A stretch of DNA of 61,231 nucleotides, from assembly GCA_020080175.1 (NCBI GenBank), contig JAGHQL010000166.1, forward strand, positions 1 to 61,231, given 5' to 3'. This document shows positions 20,114 through 32,984 of the stretch, piece after piece (positions within the stretch are counted from its first letter, which is position 1; every line of letters begins with the position of its first letter). Under the pieces are notes generated by a model. The model was not told the origin of the DNA. It did not search any database and was given only the letters and a program-made list of their open reading frames with translations. The position numbers and the translations under genes are program-made. The DNA comes from Glutinoglossum americanum. Its lineage: Eukaryota > Ascomycota > Geoglossomycetes > Geoglossales > Geoglossaceae.

Positions 20114-23100
20114 ATGGCGGATTCAAATGGCAACGCCGATATTAGTATGAATTTTCCTCCAAAAGGTTGATGCCTTGAATTGCACTTCAATAGATGACAC
20201 TGACGGAGTTTCACTGTCGCAGGTCATCCCACCTTAAATTTGACCCAAGAGGAAGAGCGCACCTTTGGGCGGTTGTTCCGATTAGCAGATACCGAAAATA
20301 TTGGCGTGGTTACTGGAGAGGTAGCGGTTAGGTTCTTCGAGAAGTCCGGGCTGCAGCCTCGAATCCTTGGTGAAGTGAGCTCAAATGCGTTTCCCATCTG
20401 CCTTGAGGTATATACTGATGAAACGACTGCTGTAGATCTGGCAGATAGCAGACACTGATAATCGGGGTCTTCTTACACCGAACGGTTTCGGTGTTGCACT
20501 AAGATTGATTGGACAGGTGCAAAATGGACAGACACCCACTGCTGACCTTGCCCTCCGACGTGAGTGCTTGATTTTCTAAAGGCTTTCGAATTCCCGACCT
20601 CTTCTGACTCTGAATGTGTATTTAGCTGGCCCCTTGCCAAAGTTTGAAGGTCTCACTGTGATGCAGCCTCAAGGAAGTGGCGCACCAGTTCGCGTACCGC
20701 CACTGACCCCAGACAAAGTCGCCGAATTTTCCTTATTATTCGAGAGATCTGGCGCTCAGGGCGATATACTTCCAGGTACAGTTTCGCGCCCAATTTATCT
20801 CGGGCGATTAGTAACCGCCACTTCACAGGGGATCAAGCAAAGCAGATCTTTGAACGCGCACGATTACCAAATGATGTGCTCGGCCAGATATGGAATCTCA
20901 CTGATACCAAACAGCGAGGTGCTCTGGGTGTTACGGAATTTATCATAGCAATGCACCTGTTGGTCTCCTACAAGAACAATACTTTGAGGGCGATTCCCAC
21001 CGTTCTTCCCCCCGGGCTGTTTGAGGCCGCGTCTCGACGTAGTCCTCGGCCCCCTCCCCCGCAAAATGTTGCACCGCCAAGCGTGAGACAGCCAGATGTC
21101 CCGCCTGTCCCTGGCATTCCGAAGCATTTCAACAGCCCAGGTGCTGGGCCGCGAGGGCAAAGTCCGATGGGTAGAACTAGTTACACTCCTCCGCAAAGTG
21201 CTTCACATACTGGTGTGGACGGCGACTGGGCAATTGGGCGTGAAGAAAAGGCACAGTTTGATACTATCTTTAATACCGTTGACAAGTCGAAAAAAGGCTT
21301 CATCACAGGCGAAGAGGCGGTTCCGTTCTTTTCGAATTCCAAGCTACCTGAGGACATCCTCGCTCAGATATGGGATCTCGCAGATATCAACTCAGAGGGT
21401 CATCTAAACCGGGAAGAATTTGCAGTGGCGATGCATCTGATCAGGCAGCAGAGGATGAGCCGTGGGAGACCTCCCCCCACCACTCTACCTCCAAACCTTG
21501 TTCCTCCAAGCATGCGCCAGCAGACCAGACCACCTGCTCAGCCAACTGCCCCTGCTTTTGATAATGCAGCATACGCTACCCAAAAATCCGCCTCGGAGGA
21601 CCTCTTTGGACTCGATGCGTTTTCGGCCGTTCCTCCGCAGACTCACTCATCGACGGGCGGCTCGGCCTCCTTCAGCAGACCCTTTGATACGGATGTGTTC
21701 GGTAATGCAAACAAGCCCTTGACACCTAGCTCGCCTACAGGTTCCCATCCTGGCACCCAAGGGTCGCCGCAACCGTCAGTCTTCAAGCCATTTGTTCCCT
21801 CGTCCATGTTTGGTCAGACGCTCGCCTCTACTGCTACCGGGGGTTCTAACAGTTCCCAAACCAGAGGCGCCCAACAGAAATCATCGGCCATGGATGACCT
21901 TCTAGGAGATAATGACCCCGAGGTTAGCAATAGGCTTAACCATGAGACCTCTGAACTTGCCAATATTTCAAACCAGATTGGGCAGCTTTCGAAGCAGATG
22001 GGAGAAGTCAAGTCAAAGAGGGGCTCAACAGAGCAAGAACTCACTAGCGTCGGACTACAGAAGCGCGAGTTTGAGATGCGGTTGTCACAACACCGAGTTT
22101 TATACGAACAAGAAGTAAAGGATGTCAAGAATCTTGAAGATCGCCTAGCCGCATCTCGTAACGAGACTAGAAAGCTGCAGCAGGAGGTTTCTACGATCGA
22201 GGGAACATACCGGGACTTGCAGAACCAGCACCGACAGGTCGTCTTAGCTCTTGAGGCGGACCAACATGAAAACTCAAGCCTGAAAGAGAGGATCCGTAAT
22301 GTGAATGCCGAGATGAGCCAGCTGAGGCCCCAACTGGAGAAACTGCGGTCCGATGCTCGTCAACACAAAGGCCTTGTTGCAATTACCAAGAAACAGCTCG
22401 CAACCGCCGAAACCGACAGAGATAAGCTTAGGGGAGAGATCGAATCGTCTAAACCCGCCCCGCAGGATTCGCACTGGGGTGTGCCGCCTTCTCACCAAGT
22501 GCAAAGCCCTGGGGCTGCTAGTCCCGCAGCGTCGAATGCCAGCGGGAATACCAATCCTTTTTTTAGGAAACCCCCTTCGGGCGTGCCGGAGAATACAATG
22601 TCACCGTCTCCGTTTGCTCCGGGAGCGGCGCCTCAATCGGGTCAGAGTAACTTTGAGAATGTCTTTGGGCCACCTTTCTCTTCGCCGCATGCTACTGCAC
22701 CGCCCACATCGTTCCGGTCTGATTCCGAACCCAGAAACATAGGAGAGCCGATCACTTCTGCTCCATCTGGCCCATCTATACGCTCCTCTGAGGGGCCTGA
22801 TTTCCCAACTCCGGCCAGTTCTCCTCCGGCGTCGTCTTATCACGAATCACCTCGTACCGCTGATCCTCCTGCTCCGCCAGAATCAAGACAGATCACTTCT
22901 GGCTTTCTCCCCTTCCGTGAAAACACCCAGCGTGCCGATTCTTACTCCTCGTCTATGAAGGTGTCTGCACCTCCAAGCAGGTATGGTGGAAACGAATTTT
23001 CGGGCTCTGAAACGCCTACTAACTGGTTCAGCGCTGCTACTGAGACTCCTGTTCTCGAGCGGGATGAGAGAACAAGGGGTCTAGATAGAACTAACGCAAG

Positions 23101-24849
23101 CAAGACCGAAACTGGATTCGGTACCTCGTCGGGGCTCGCTGAGAGGAGTACCGCAAGCCCAGCTGAGGCGAACGTTTCCCGGGGGGCAGCGGTGAAAACG
23201 AACGAGTCAAGGGGTTCTTTCCAAGGGTTTGGCACGTCTGGGGCTACATCATCCATCCCAGGGGCATTCCCGAGTGATACCACCTCTCCGATTCAGCCCG
23301 ACCAGACGGGGGAGAGTACATTGAGCGACCGCAGTAAGGCCAGTAGCCGTCCATCTGACGGCTTCCGCTCTGATCCTTTTGCACTTGCTAGGGACCAGCG
23401 AGTGCCCCCTGCCACAAAAGAGGACTTCGACGATGCCTTTGCGAATTTTGGCTCTGCCAAGCAGTCCCAAGAGAGACAGCATACAGGCGGATCGTCAGCC
23501 GACGGATCCGTCGGCACAGGTTCTGTTGGGGTCGCCAGGTTCAACAGGGAGTTTCCTCCCATCAGGGAACATGGTGATGACGACGATAGTGATAGTAATA
23601 GTGAGCGTGGGTTTGATGATAATTTCACTTCTAATTCCCCGGCTCATACCAGGCAATCGAGCTTAGCCCAAAGCCAAGCCCAGCAGGGCTCGCGACCGAG
23701 CACCGGCGCCAACGATGGCCCTACGGACGTATATACGCCACGCCCTGGGATGTCACAGATTGGATCAAATGCTAGCCTACCTGGCATTAACGCCCAAAAG
23801 CCTCCACCAGGATATGAGCAAACGATGAGCTCTGGATTCGGTAAGCCGGGTTCCCCACGTGAATCTAGCCAATTCCCTCCGGAATTTTCTGGTCTCCTTC
23901 CTCCCAGAAAGGATCCCACTGCATCCCCTGAGAAACAATTCAACAGCCCACTGAGCGGAGGTCAGACACTTTTTGGGACCTCCACCACTTCCAAGGGTGC
24001 ACCTTCGACGACTGCTACTGCATTTTCTTCGTCCCCTCCCCTTTCTAATACTCCTTTGTCGACCGCTCCTTCAGATGCATATCAATCGGCTGTCTCTCAC
24101 CCGAGCCAAAAAGGACCATCTCCTCCCCAACCTCAACATCCAGTCAATTACGACAATGAGGAATTTGACAAAGAATTCGCTGATTTAGCTGATGCGAAGG
24201 AAGCCGATGACAAAGTCGATGATGAGTTTGGAATTTCGTCGCACCACCAGGAACATCTGGATGAGTTTAATCCCACCTTTGACTCTCCCGTCGGAGGATC
24301 GAAATCGGGTTCAGCATCCCAACAGACGGCCAGCGGGAGTACAGCACAGGCCGAGGATACCTTTAACGAATTCGAGCACAATATTGGCCATCCGACGCAG
24401 GCTTCCGGCCAGCCGAAGCCCATTCAGCAATCGTCAGTAATGCCCCACGATTGGGACGCCATCTTTGCTGGAATGGAGCCTGGATCTAGCCAGCCATCGA
24501 TTCCACCAAAGGAAAATCTCAGCCCTGTGCTTGGACAGAACGGTTCAACATCTGGCCCTCCGACTTCGTCCGCCAATAGGACTGTAAATGAAAATGCTTC
24601 GTCGTTATCTGCTCCGACGAAGCCCCCAATGCCTGGGAGAGCACTTAGTACTGGTACGGAACATGACGATCCTATTTTGAAGAAATTGACTGGAATGGGG
24701 TATCTCAGAGATGCGGCGCTAAAGGCACTCGAAAAGTATGATTACAATATCGACAAGGTAAGTCTTAACTACAGCCCTCCAAACCTCAAGCAGTACACCT
24801 AACTCCCCTCCCAGGCAGCCGACTACCTTGTCCGTAATGCCGACAAATG
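20114..24849 (+). CDS. EDE1: EH-domain endocytic scaffold Ede1/Eps15-like
   Basis: Early-arriving scaffold at clathrin-coated endocytic sites. Six exons: 20114-20144, 20223-20374, 20436-20559, 20626-20775, 20829-24757 and 24814-24849, about 1470 residues. Three EH domains are seen: TFGRLFRLADTENIGVVTG..IWQIADTDNRG, then FERARLPNDVLGQIWNLTD (split by introns), then FDTIFNTVDKSKKGFITGEEA..IWDLADINSEG. Pro-rich linkers follow, then a coiled coil around residues 480-640 (ELANISNQIGQLSKQMGEVK onward), then a long Ser/Pro/Gly-rich disordered region with NPF and DPF endocytic motifs. The C-terminus is a UBA domain, LKKLTGMGYLRDAALKALEK, completed by the tiny last exon AADYLVRNADK. The layout equals yeast Ede1. 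Start chosen at MADSNG, where exon 1 splices in frame to HPTLNL. Confidence 0.95.
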
Positions 24850-25907
24850 ATCCCCCCCCCATACCCTCTGCCCCTCGCAGCACGTTTGTCCTGTTTGTCC
24901 GTCCCAAACACAACATTTGAAAAAATAAAACAAAAAAAACTTCGGTGCGATCATGACATTTTCTCGCTGTCTTGCCTCTTTAGCCTTTTTCTTATCTGTC
25001 TCTTTGTCCTTCATGTTTTCTTCCCCGTGACTATCTCCATTGTTTCTTCGTCATACATCTATCATTTGCCATCATCAGCCATCAATCATCGCCATCAATC
25101 CTCCGTGAACATCTCGCCCCCCTTCATTCAGCCTTTCAAAGCATCGCCGCCCTCAAAACCTCCAACTCCCTCTTGCGTTTATTGTGCTGTTCCTCATGTA
25201 CGCTAGCACTCTTTTCAAAGAAAGCACATTTTAGCGTTTCATCTCTGTTCAGCGTCCGTCCCACCACCTCTCCAGACTAATAGCATGAGGATGGGGCCTA
25301 GCGGGTGAAAAGATTTTTTTTCTCCATTCGGTTTTAATATAACCTCTTGTTTCTGTTAACTCTCATCCTTTAATTCCGGAATATCAAAAACTTTTTCGCG
25401 GGCAAGGTGCTCAGAGACTTGACGTGATTAATCTCTAGAACCTACGACTATTTGCACCCTAGTCGTAATATCACACGCCCTTCAGACCCCTAAATTCTTC
25501 ATATTAGAATACTACGTATTCGCAAAACACTTCATCCCCACCCCTTTACAAACAAAAAGATCATCTACAATGACAACCCGCCGCATCCATTTATCCTCAT
25601 AAATCACCCGAAATATTCATTCCTCGAGGGGCGAGGCAACCCCACAACCCAAAAAATCTATGTCATCTATCTTATCTTATCTGGTCTTTTTCCCATGCCC
25701 CCTTGGCGAAGAGCGAAGAAAGCCAAGGGGGGTTTTAATGCCTGACAAAAAAGGAGCCCTAGTGTGATCCACAGGAAAAAGTCCTGGAAAAACGCCTGTT
25801 GAGAAATGCCACCGGAAATGATGTCAAAAATTTACTAAGGGCTGTGTTACAGGGTCGTAAATATCCCTAAAAAAAGGGGGGGGGGGGAGAGGTAAAGTTC
25901 TTAGTTT
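24850..25907. terminator. Convergent 3' region, EDE1 / SLY41
   Basis: About 1.06 kb between converging stop codons. It holds both 3' untranslated regions and nothing else I can support. A G-run of about 11 bases is at 25866-25877 and pyrimidine-rich sequence at 24950-25100. Confidence 0.45.
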
Positions 25908-27570
25908 TCATGATACCGAGACGCTATGTCCAGCAACGTCTCTCGGCCTCCACATCTCTTCCTGTCTCGTCCCAGGGGACAGCCAGCTGTCCATGTTATT
26001 CTTACTAGGAGTCGAGGAATCCGTCTTCTTCTCATCCGCATTGATGCTGCTGGCGAAGCCGTTGGCCCCGCCATACAGCTGTCCCGACGCTGCACCAATT
26101 GCTGTGGGAGAAGAAACAAGAGGACTCGTAGTGGATAATGGGAGGAGGGTATCCTGAGTCTTAAATTGCTGGATCTGGGCTCGGCGGTCCGCTCTGGTAG
26201 CGTCGCTAGTGCGGTCATAGAGATATAGCCCGAGGAATGTGAGGGCGATGCCGACAGCTTGGACATTGGTTGTACTATTGCCGAACCAGACGATAGCGAC
26301 GACGATGACGAAGACGCGTTTGATGAGGCTAGCTACGCTGTAGGTGACGGGAGAGACTATAGAGAGGAGGACGAAGGCTATAATGTTCTGACCGAAGTGG
26401 AAGGTACCGTTAAAAAGGAACTCTAGTGCCAGACGCCCAGGACCTAAGGCGTCCTGCTCACCCCTGGGAAGGTCTAGCGCGCCGTCATGAAAGAAGTCGC
26501 GGAGGAGCGTTAGCCCTTCCGACCACACCCAGAGAGGGGCGGTAAGCAAGAATGCGAGACCAGACGAATAGCAAAGAAGGTTGAGTTTGTCCAGTTTGCG
26601 AGATTGTTGGTATTGTCCGTCAGCCTCCGCACGAGCGGCTTCGTTGAACAGCTTTTTGGAGAAGATATTTTGGGTGACGAAGATGATAGCACCACCTAGG
26701 GCACAAAATATGCCAATGAAGTTGCCTTTGAACTCAGCAGAGCAGGCCAGCATCACGCCGAGGGTAAGTGGTATGAGAGAAAGGTAAGTTGCTGGTGAGT
26801 AGTGTACCCTAAATACGAACCGATATGCCAGAACAGTGAAAAGTGGTGACATGCCCTTGATCGTGTGGACCAAGGAGACGGGTATCTTGGAGGTGGCAGT
26901 CGAACTAAGAAGGTGGCCGCCGACCTGGAAGGCGGCAAGCGGGAGCGTGGTCATAATCACCTCGCGAGTTGGGTCGCGGATACCGTGCTTCAAAGCAGGT
27001 ATGGTTGTGCGGAGAGAAGGATAGCATTGTGCCACGTAATCGAAAAGTACACACCACCCAGACACGAAACTGAATTGGATTAAAGTGAGAGTGGCAGGTT
27101 TTGGAAAGGCTGTGAGAATAGATTTCGAGGACGTATTTGTGAGAGCTGATGTCATGTACCAGATTATGCAGAGGATCTGGCGTTTGTTAGACCTGAGACC
27201 TTTAGACGAGGATAGATCATGGAGAAAGTCTTACTATGAGCCTTGGTGACACAGGCGCCTTGAGGGCATCTGCTATCTCATGCGCATTGGCGGCGACACT
27301 ACCTCTCCGTGAATGGATATGCTTGATTGCATCGCTTAGGCTTCGTTGTCTACCATGCCTGGGAAGCATTCCATTTACAGTCCCATCCGTCCAAGCAACA
27401 TTACGAGGATGCCACTCCGTACCCGGCAGCCCGCCATTCTCTTTGCTAGCCTTGTGCTGAGGACTGGGTGATCTTGACCATTTTCCTCTTGTCTGTTCTT
27501 CCTGGAAGGTTAGATGGTAGTCATGAGGGTTGGAGTTCTGCTCAGCCGCCGAGCTGGTCGAATGGGGCAT
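25908..27570 (-). CDS. SLY41: Triose-phosphate/nucleotide-sugar-type transporter, Sly41 family
   Basis: Multispanning transporter of the TPT/drug-metabolite superfamily, expected in the ER/Golgi; yeast SLY41 was found as a suppressor of loss of Ypt1. Two exons, 27570-27235 and 27176-25908, give 534 codons. Residues 1-112 are a hydrophilic cytosolic region rich in Ser/Arg/His, then about ten helices: YMTSALTNTSSKSILTAFP, PLAAFQVGGHLLSS, VSLVHTIKGMSPLFTVLAYR, CALGGAIIFVTQNIFSKKLF, HFGQNIIAFVLLSIVSPVTY and SVASLIKRVFVIVVAIVWFG, then ALTFLGLYLYDR. The motif with K in KGMSPLFTVL and the late KR pair are typical of the family. The C-terminal tail of about 100 residues is Ser/Thr-rich. The transported substrate is not evident. 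Confidence 0.88.
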
Positions 27571-28301
27571 CCCAGGGGCTGGATCCGCGAATGCTCTATA
27601 AGGATTTCGAGGAAGGCAGCTGGTTGAAACTCCTCATGTACAGAGTGTCGTATACCAAAAGTTGTAGATTGTCGTTATGATAGATATGCGCAGCTGGGGT
27701 CAGCAAGACAATCTGGAAGTTTGGTGTCCCCGACGTTCTCCTGAATCATCTAGAGCTACACAAGCACAGAGTGTATACAGCCTCGCGTTGCGCGCTCTGC
27801 TAAGTGTGTGCAATGCGGGAAGTCGGTCGAAATATTGAAGGCGTACGGAGGGGGACATGCAAGACATGTACCCAGGACCTGGGGGACGTGTAGGGCATGT
27901 ATTCAAAGCGATACGAGGCCAGAAATTTTAATTTTAGATTTCCGATGATCGAACTGAGTGGCCAATCGCAACGCAAGCCAAAACCCATTCGTGTAATTTA
28001 TGTTAATCTATCTTTGATTACATACTTCACAAAGTACGAAGGCATATTGTCACTATTCAAGCCCGAGAAAGATGGACAGCACAATTTGCTGGGAATGAGT
28101 TGAATCGCGCGAAATTTTCACGTGACTAAACCTAAGGTTCCCATCCAGACGCGAGGTTCTCATCTCAATATCCAACAGATCATCACTAGCAACCACGCAA
28201 CAACCAAGCCGCGCTCTGGGAGGTAATCAAAGCCTACGCTGATCGCGGACGCGTTGTGCTTCCACACTAATCGTCATTCAGGAGACATTGAGTCGCCCAA
28301 A
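27571..28301. promoter_or_regulatory. Bidirectional promoter, SLY41 / CUS1
   Basis: 731 bases between divergent start codons, holding both promoters. I see no other gene and no specific site. Confidence 0.55.
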
Positions 28302-30322
28302 ATGCCGGCAGTTGTCAACGGTTCGGGTCTCGCCCAGGCGGTCCCTTCCATTGAGGAATCTAATGGCGGCGTTATGGATGGGGGTTCGGGCGCACACAAA
28401 TTCGCTGGTGCAGGCGAAAAGAAGCCGAGGCTGACGAAGAATCAGATGAAGCGGATGAAAAAGAAGGAAAAGAAAGCCGGAGAACGAGAATCGAGAGAAA
28501 CAAGTGAAGTGACGCAGCCTGAATCCGAGGCGAAAGGTGTATGTCTTACGCCCTTTTTGTAGCTGAGTAAACTGTTCATACTGACCTGAACTTCGCGTTT
28601 AGGTGATTCCAAAAGTAGATGAAACACCTACCCCATCATCGACCTTATCTCTGCAACCGGAGAGTACGCCTAACTTGCGTGTCAGTGACTTCGCTATCGA
28701 CGAAGACGACCCAAATTACGAGCAGTTCAGGGACTTGCTTGAGAGATTCGGGAAGGTGCAAGAGGTAGGCCCTAAAAATCCCCCTAATCGACTACTTTTA
28801 ATGTGCTGATGCAATTCTGATAAACGTGTAGGAGGATGAACAGGATGTTAAGATTAGAAAGGGCGAGGTCTTAGGCCAAGATGACGATGAAATTCCTTTC
28901 GAAGAAGAAGAGGCCGAGAAAGGGGAACCTAAGCTCTCCAAGAAGGCTCGAAAACAGCAGAACAAACTCTCCGTTGCGGAGCTCAAAGCCTTAGTCCGCA
29001 AGCCGGAAATAGTCGAGTGGACAGACACGTCAGCCTCTGACCCGCGATTACTAGTGCATATCAAATCCTATCGGAATGTTGTTCCTGTACCGGCCCATTG
29101 GTCTCTAAAACGAGAGTATCTCTCTTCTAAGAGGGGGGTTGAAAAGCCTCCTTTTGCGTTGCCAAAGTTTATCCAGGAGACTGGGATAGCCGAGATGAGG
29201 GATGCGGTTCTGGAAAAGCAAGACCAAGCGAGTCTAAAGCAGAAGCAGAGGGAGAGGGTGCAACCAAAGATGGGTAAACTGGACATTGACTACCAAAAAC
29301 TCTACGAGGCATTTTTCCGCTTCCAGACTAAGCCAGAATTAACACGTTACGGTGAAGTTTATTATGAAGGAAAGGAGTACGAAACGAATCTTCGCCACCT
29401 TCGACCAGGCGAGCTTAGTGACGAGCTGAAAGAAGCCCTGAACATTCCTCCTGGCGCTCCACCACCATGGCTAATCAACCAACAACGATTCGGCCCCCCG
29501 CCATCATATCCATCTCTGAAGATACCCGGCCTAAATGCTCCCCCCCCGCCTGGCGGCCAATGGGGATTTCACCCAGGTGGCTATGGTAAACCACCAGTCG
29601 ATGAATACAATAGGCCCTTATACGGAGGAGACATCTTCGGGGTTCTTCAGCCACAGGTCCAAGCGCAGACAGGTGAACCCGTAGAAAAGACATTGTGGGG
29701 TGAGCTCCAAGAGCCCGAAGAGGAGTCTGAGGATGAAGAAGAAGAAAGTGATGAAGATGACGAAGATGAAGATGTAGAAGATGTTGGCACAGGACTGCAA
29801 ACGCCGAGCGGTCTCGAAACACCCGGTGGCTTGGCGTCAACGGTCCCATCCGAGTACGGAGGGGACGTGAGTGTTGGCGGAGATTTCGATTTACGAAAAC
29901 AACGTAGAGGTACTGAGACGGAGGAATCTACTCAACCACGGTCATTATACACCGTCCTTCCAGAGCAACAGATTCGAGCACAAGGCTTCTTCGGCGGCGA
30001 GCGCGCCTACGATGTTCGCACCGCTCCACAGGCTCAGCATCTTCCTGTTCTTGGTCAAGAGGACCAGAGCCGCAAGCGTAAGAAGCCGGGCGATGTAGAC
30101 GTCGCGATCGATCCCGACGCCTTAGCAGCTGATGACGGATTAAGTAAGGAAGAGATTAAGAGGAGATTTGAGGCCCAGAAAAAGGAGGAGAAGGGCGAAT
30201 GGGGTTTTCAAGAGGATCTAAGTGACATGATTGCTAGTGAAAGCCGGAAGAGATTGAAGAAAGAAGAGGAGAGGAAGAGTGGTAGTGGTGGCAAGGGGAA
30301 GGAGAGAGGTTACAGGTTCTAA
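28302..30322 (+). CDS. CUS1: U2 snRNP splicing factor SF3b subunit 2 (SF3B2/Cus1)
   Basis: Component of the SF3b complex of U2 snRNP, which anchors U2 at the branch point. Three exons, 28302-28538, 28603-28764 and 28832-30322, total 629 codons. The N-terminus has a Lys-rich block (RLTKNQMKRMKKKEKK), then the DUF382 core with VEWTDTSASDPRLLVHIKSY, NVVPVPAHWSLKREYLSSKR and GVEKPPFALPKFIQETGI, then the PSP domain LRPGELSDELKEALNIPPGA and PPPWLINQQRFGPPPSYPSL. GKPPVDEYNRPLYGGDIFG follows and then a long acidic tract of Glu/Asp. The C-terminal tail is basic and Gly-rich. All are diagnostic of SF3B2. Next gene downstream encodes an RS-rich protein on the same strand. Confidence 0.95.
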
Positions 30323-30947
30323 GCCTAAGAGGTGGGCGGGGCTTCAAAAAAGCGAGTGTGTAAATACGCATCGCAACTGTAATAAGATAGGCATCGGCTC
30401 TCATCTAATTGGTCCTCAGGATGCAACCAATTGGCTTTGGCTTTACTGTGGATGATGGTAGTTTGGGGCCAGGACGCGAATTTACCCATACACCCATTCG
30501 TCTTCGTCCCCCGGTGCATGCATTGAACCAATAGAGCAAGAGAAAAATGAAAGAGCGAAAGAGAATAAAGAGAGCGAGATAGAAAGAAAGAATGTTACGG
30601 AAGGTGATGGATCGAGAGTAGGAAAGAACTGGATTGCCGTATCACCGATATCTACCCTAAACAGTCATGACTGACTTTAACTAGATGCCGGCTGCCTGAC
30701 AGGCTGATGGGGGCACAAACTGATGGAACTGATGACTTGGCCTACTGTTGCGTGAACCCGTTCGCGACCAATGAATGTTTGGCTCAAGCGAGAACGCGTC
30801 CAACCTGGATTTTTTGATTTTCCTCATCCTCACCAAACTTCGCACCACTAACTTTCAACATATCCACTCCACCGAATTACTTCTTGTGTTGCGATCGACT
30901 GAACGACCGTGAAACCCTCAGGAGTTCCTTGTATCACTACTTCCATC
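30323..30947. other. Spacer between CUS1 and RS-rich gene
   Basis: 625 bases, tandem gene orientation. It holds the CUS1 3' end and the promoter of the RS-rich gene, with a purine-rich GA-repeat stretch at about 30530-30600. No further gene is seen. Confidence 0.5.
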
Positions 30948-32984
30948 ATGGATCGAGATCGAGATCGTGATCGTGACAGAAGGTCAGTTCTGGCCTACTC
31001 TAGCGTGTTGCCTCCCTACCTCTTTGCTCGCTGGATCGTGAATCGAGCATAGCTTTGGCCCTGCCTACTAACGCTACTCAACTCCAGGTACGATGACCGC
31101 ACGCTAGGTGGGGAGTCATATCGTCCCAGCAAACTACCTGATAACACCCGCCGCCCAAGCCGTTCTCCGCCTGTGCGTGCTGGCTCTTTTCGACCAAGTC
31201 GTCCATCCCAACGTAGAAGTCGCTCACCTCCATTTGACAATTATGTTCCGTCGGGTCGAGCTGGAGCAAGTATGAGAGATCGCTCGCCAGTTGGTTACCG
31301 TCGCAGGTCTAGAAGTCCACCAAGAGAGCGAGAACGAGAACGAGAACGAGATCGAGATCGAGATCGAGAAAGGTCTCCGTTGCCTGGAGCACGGAGAGGT
31401 AGAGAGAGATCATCTGTTCGTAGATTATCGCCCAGGAGGATGTCGCGTTCAAGAGATATTACGTTTCGGAGAGACGAACGTGTGAGATCGCCTCCTAGGA
31501 ACGCGAGAGCCAGGTCTCCACTTCCGCTGAAGAGAGAGCGTGAGCCATCACCGGTGGGCAATCGCGGTGGGAGATCACCACCTTCCTTCAAGAGAGAGAG
31601 ATACAATTCTCCTGGACGTGGTGGATACGATAGACTACGCTCTCCGCCCAGACGCCAGTTTTCACCACATCGCGGAAGACGGTCTCCGCCACCTGGTCCC
31701 AAGGACATCCCTAGAATGCGCTCTCGCTCCCCCACTGGAGACGATCGCCATGTAAGTCAAGGCTCGGCACCGCGGAGAGCTCGCTCAATCTCTCCTGCAC
31801 GACCCAACCATTCTGGGCAGACCTCAGGCAAAGATTCGGGGAATAACTCTCGACGGTCTTCGCCACCCATGCACCCAAGCAGACTCGCTCTCCAACAAGT
31901 CGGGTCTCGCTCCCCACCACATTTTTCCGGAAGCGGTGGGCGCCACCCGCAATCCGCTCCACGTTCCCCCACTACCCGCTCACCACGTCGCGATCGGGAT
32001 CGTTCCCCACCTCGTAGGGGACACTCCCCCAGACGCTCGCCCAGGCGCTCTCCCAGGCGCTCGCCTCCCCGCGGCCCGGCCGGCTATCGTTCCCCGCTTC
32101 GAAGAGGTTACTCGCCTCCGCCAACTCGCGGACCGGCTCCTCAGCGTAACGGCGGTGGTGTAAATGGACCCCCGAATCAATTCCCTACCCCTACTGGGAA
32201 TGGTTATCGTAATGACCGCAATGACCACCAGAAGGAGATACCGCGAGCTCCGCCAACTGGGCCGTCCCGAAATTTCTCATCTCCGGCCGTGATCTCTCCA
32301 CCATCAGGACCTTCATCGACTCCGATATCTATGTCCGCCCACAACCGTTTAGGAAGTCAATCCGTCCTCTCTGCACCCACCCACCCCCGCGGCGCCTCAT
32401 CGATCGGCCCGCCAGGTCAGCGGAGTGGCAGCTTCTCTGGTCCACCTTCCGGACCCAGACGTGGACCGCTACCCCTCATCACCCGCGACCCACCCCGTGT
32501 ATCTCCTGCTGCTGCTCCAGTTCCCGCAGCTAGTTCTCCAGGCGCGAGTGGTAGTCAGAGCGCCGGGATTCCTACCGGCCCACGCGCGCCTCCTTCCTCC
32601 GCCCGCACACCGCATCTCCACCCGCACTCCTCTAGCGCATTTCGCCCCGGCCACCACAATAGCACCTCAACGACATATCCACGTACCCAACGCTTCAATC
32701 CGCATCTCGCTTCCCTCCCCACAATAGTTCCAGGTGGAAAGTTACTACCTCCGAACTCCGGCGGCGGTGACCCAGGAATCTCAGAGCGGTTGACCAAGTT
32801 GCAGCAGGAGCAGCAGAAGATCGAAAGAGAGTTGGCAGAGAAGTTGGAGAAGAAAAGAAAGAGTGTTAGACAGTGGGAAAAACTTGACAGAGAGAGTGCT
32901 AGAGAGGGATTGAAAGGAGAGTTGGCAGAGAAGCAGGTGCGAATGATGGCTGGGGAAGGGGGCTTAGGAGGTGCTGCTTTCTAA
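30948..32984 (+). CDS. RS-rich protein (SRRM1-like composition, family unknown)
   Basis: Two exons, 30948-30982 and 31088-32984, give 643 codons. The start reads MDRDRDRDRDRR, followed by a region of about 300 residues dense in RS, SP, RD and RE dipeptides (RRSRSPP, RERERERERDRDRDRERS), which resembles the RS domains of splicing cofactors. The middle is Pro/Ser/Gly-rich and probably disordered. The C-terminal 60 residues form a charged helix or coiled coil, LTKLQQEQQKIERELAEKLE, ending GLGGAAF. No RRM or PWI domain is visible, so a direct SRRM1 orthology is not shown; the composition alone suggests a nuclear-speckle or spliceosome-associated protein. It sits head-to-tail after CUS1. The hexanucleotide tract behind the RE/RD repeats may vary in length. 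Confidence 0.75.
31328..31370 (+). repeat. GARCGA hexanucleotide tract coding Arg-Glu/Arg-Asp repeats
   Basis: Seven imperfect hexamers (GAACGA then GATCGA) in frame in the RS-rich gene. The same GATCGA unit makes up the 5' exon at 30948-30980. In-frame slippage here would change only the number of dipeptides. Confidence 0.8.
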
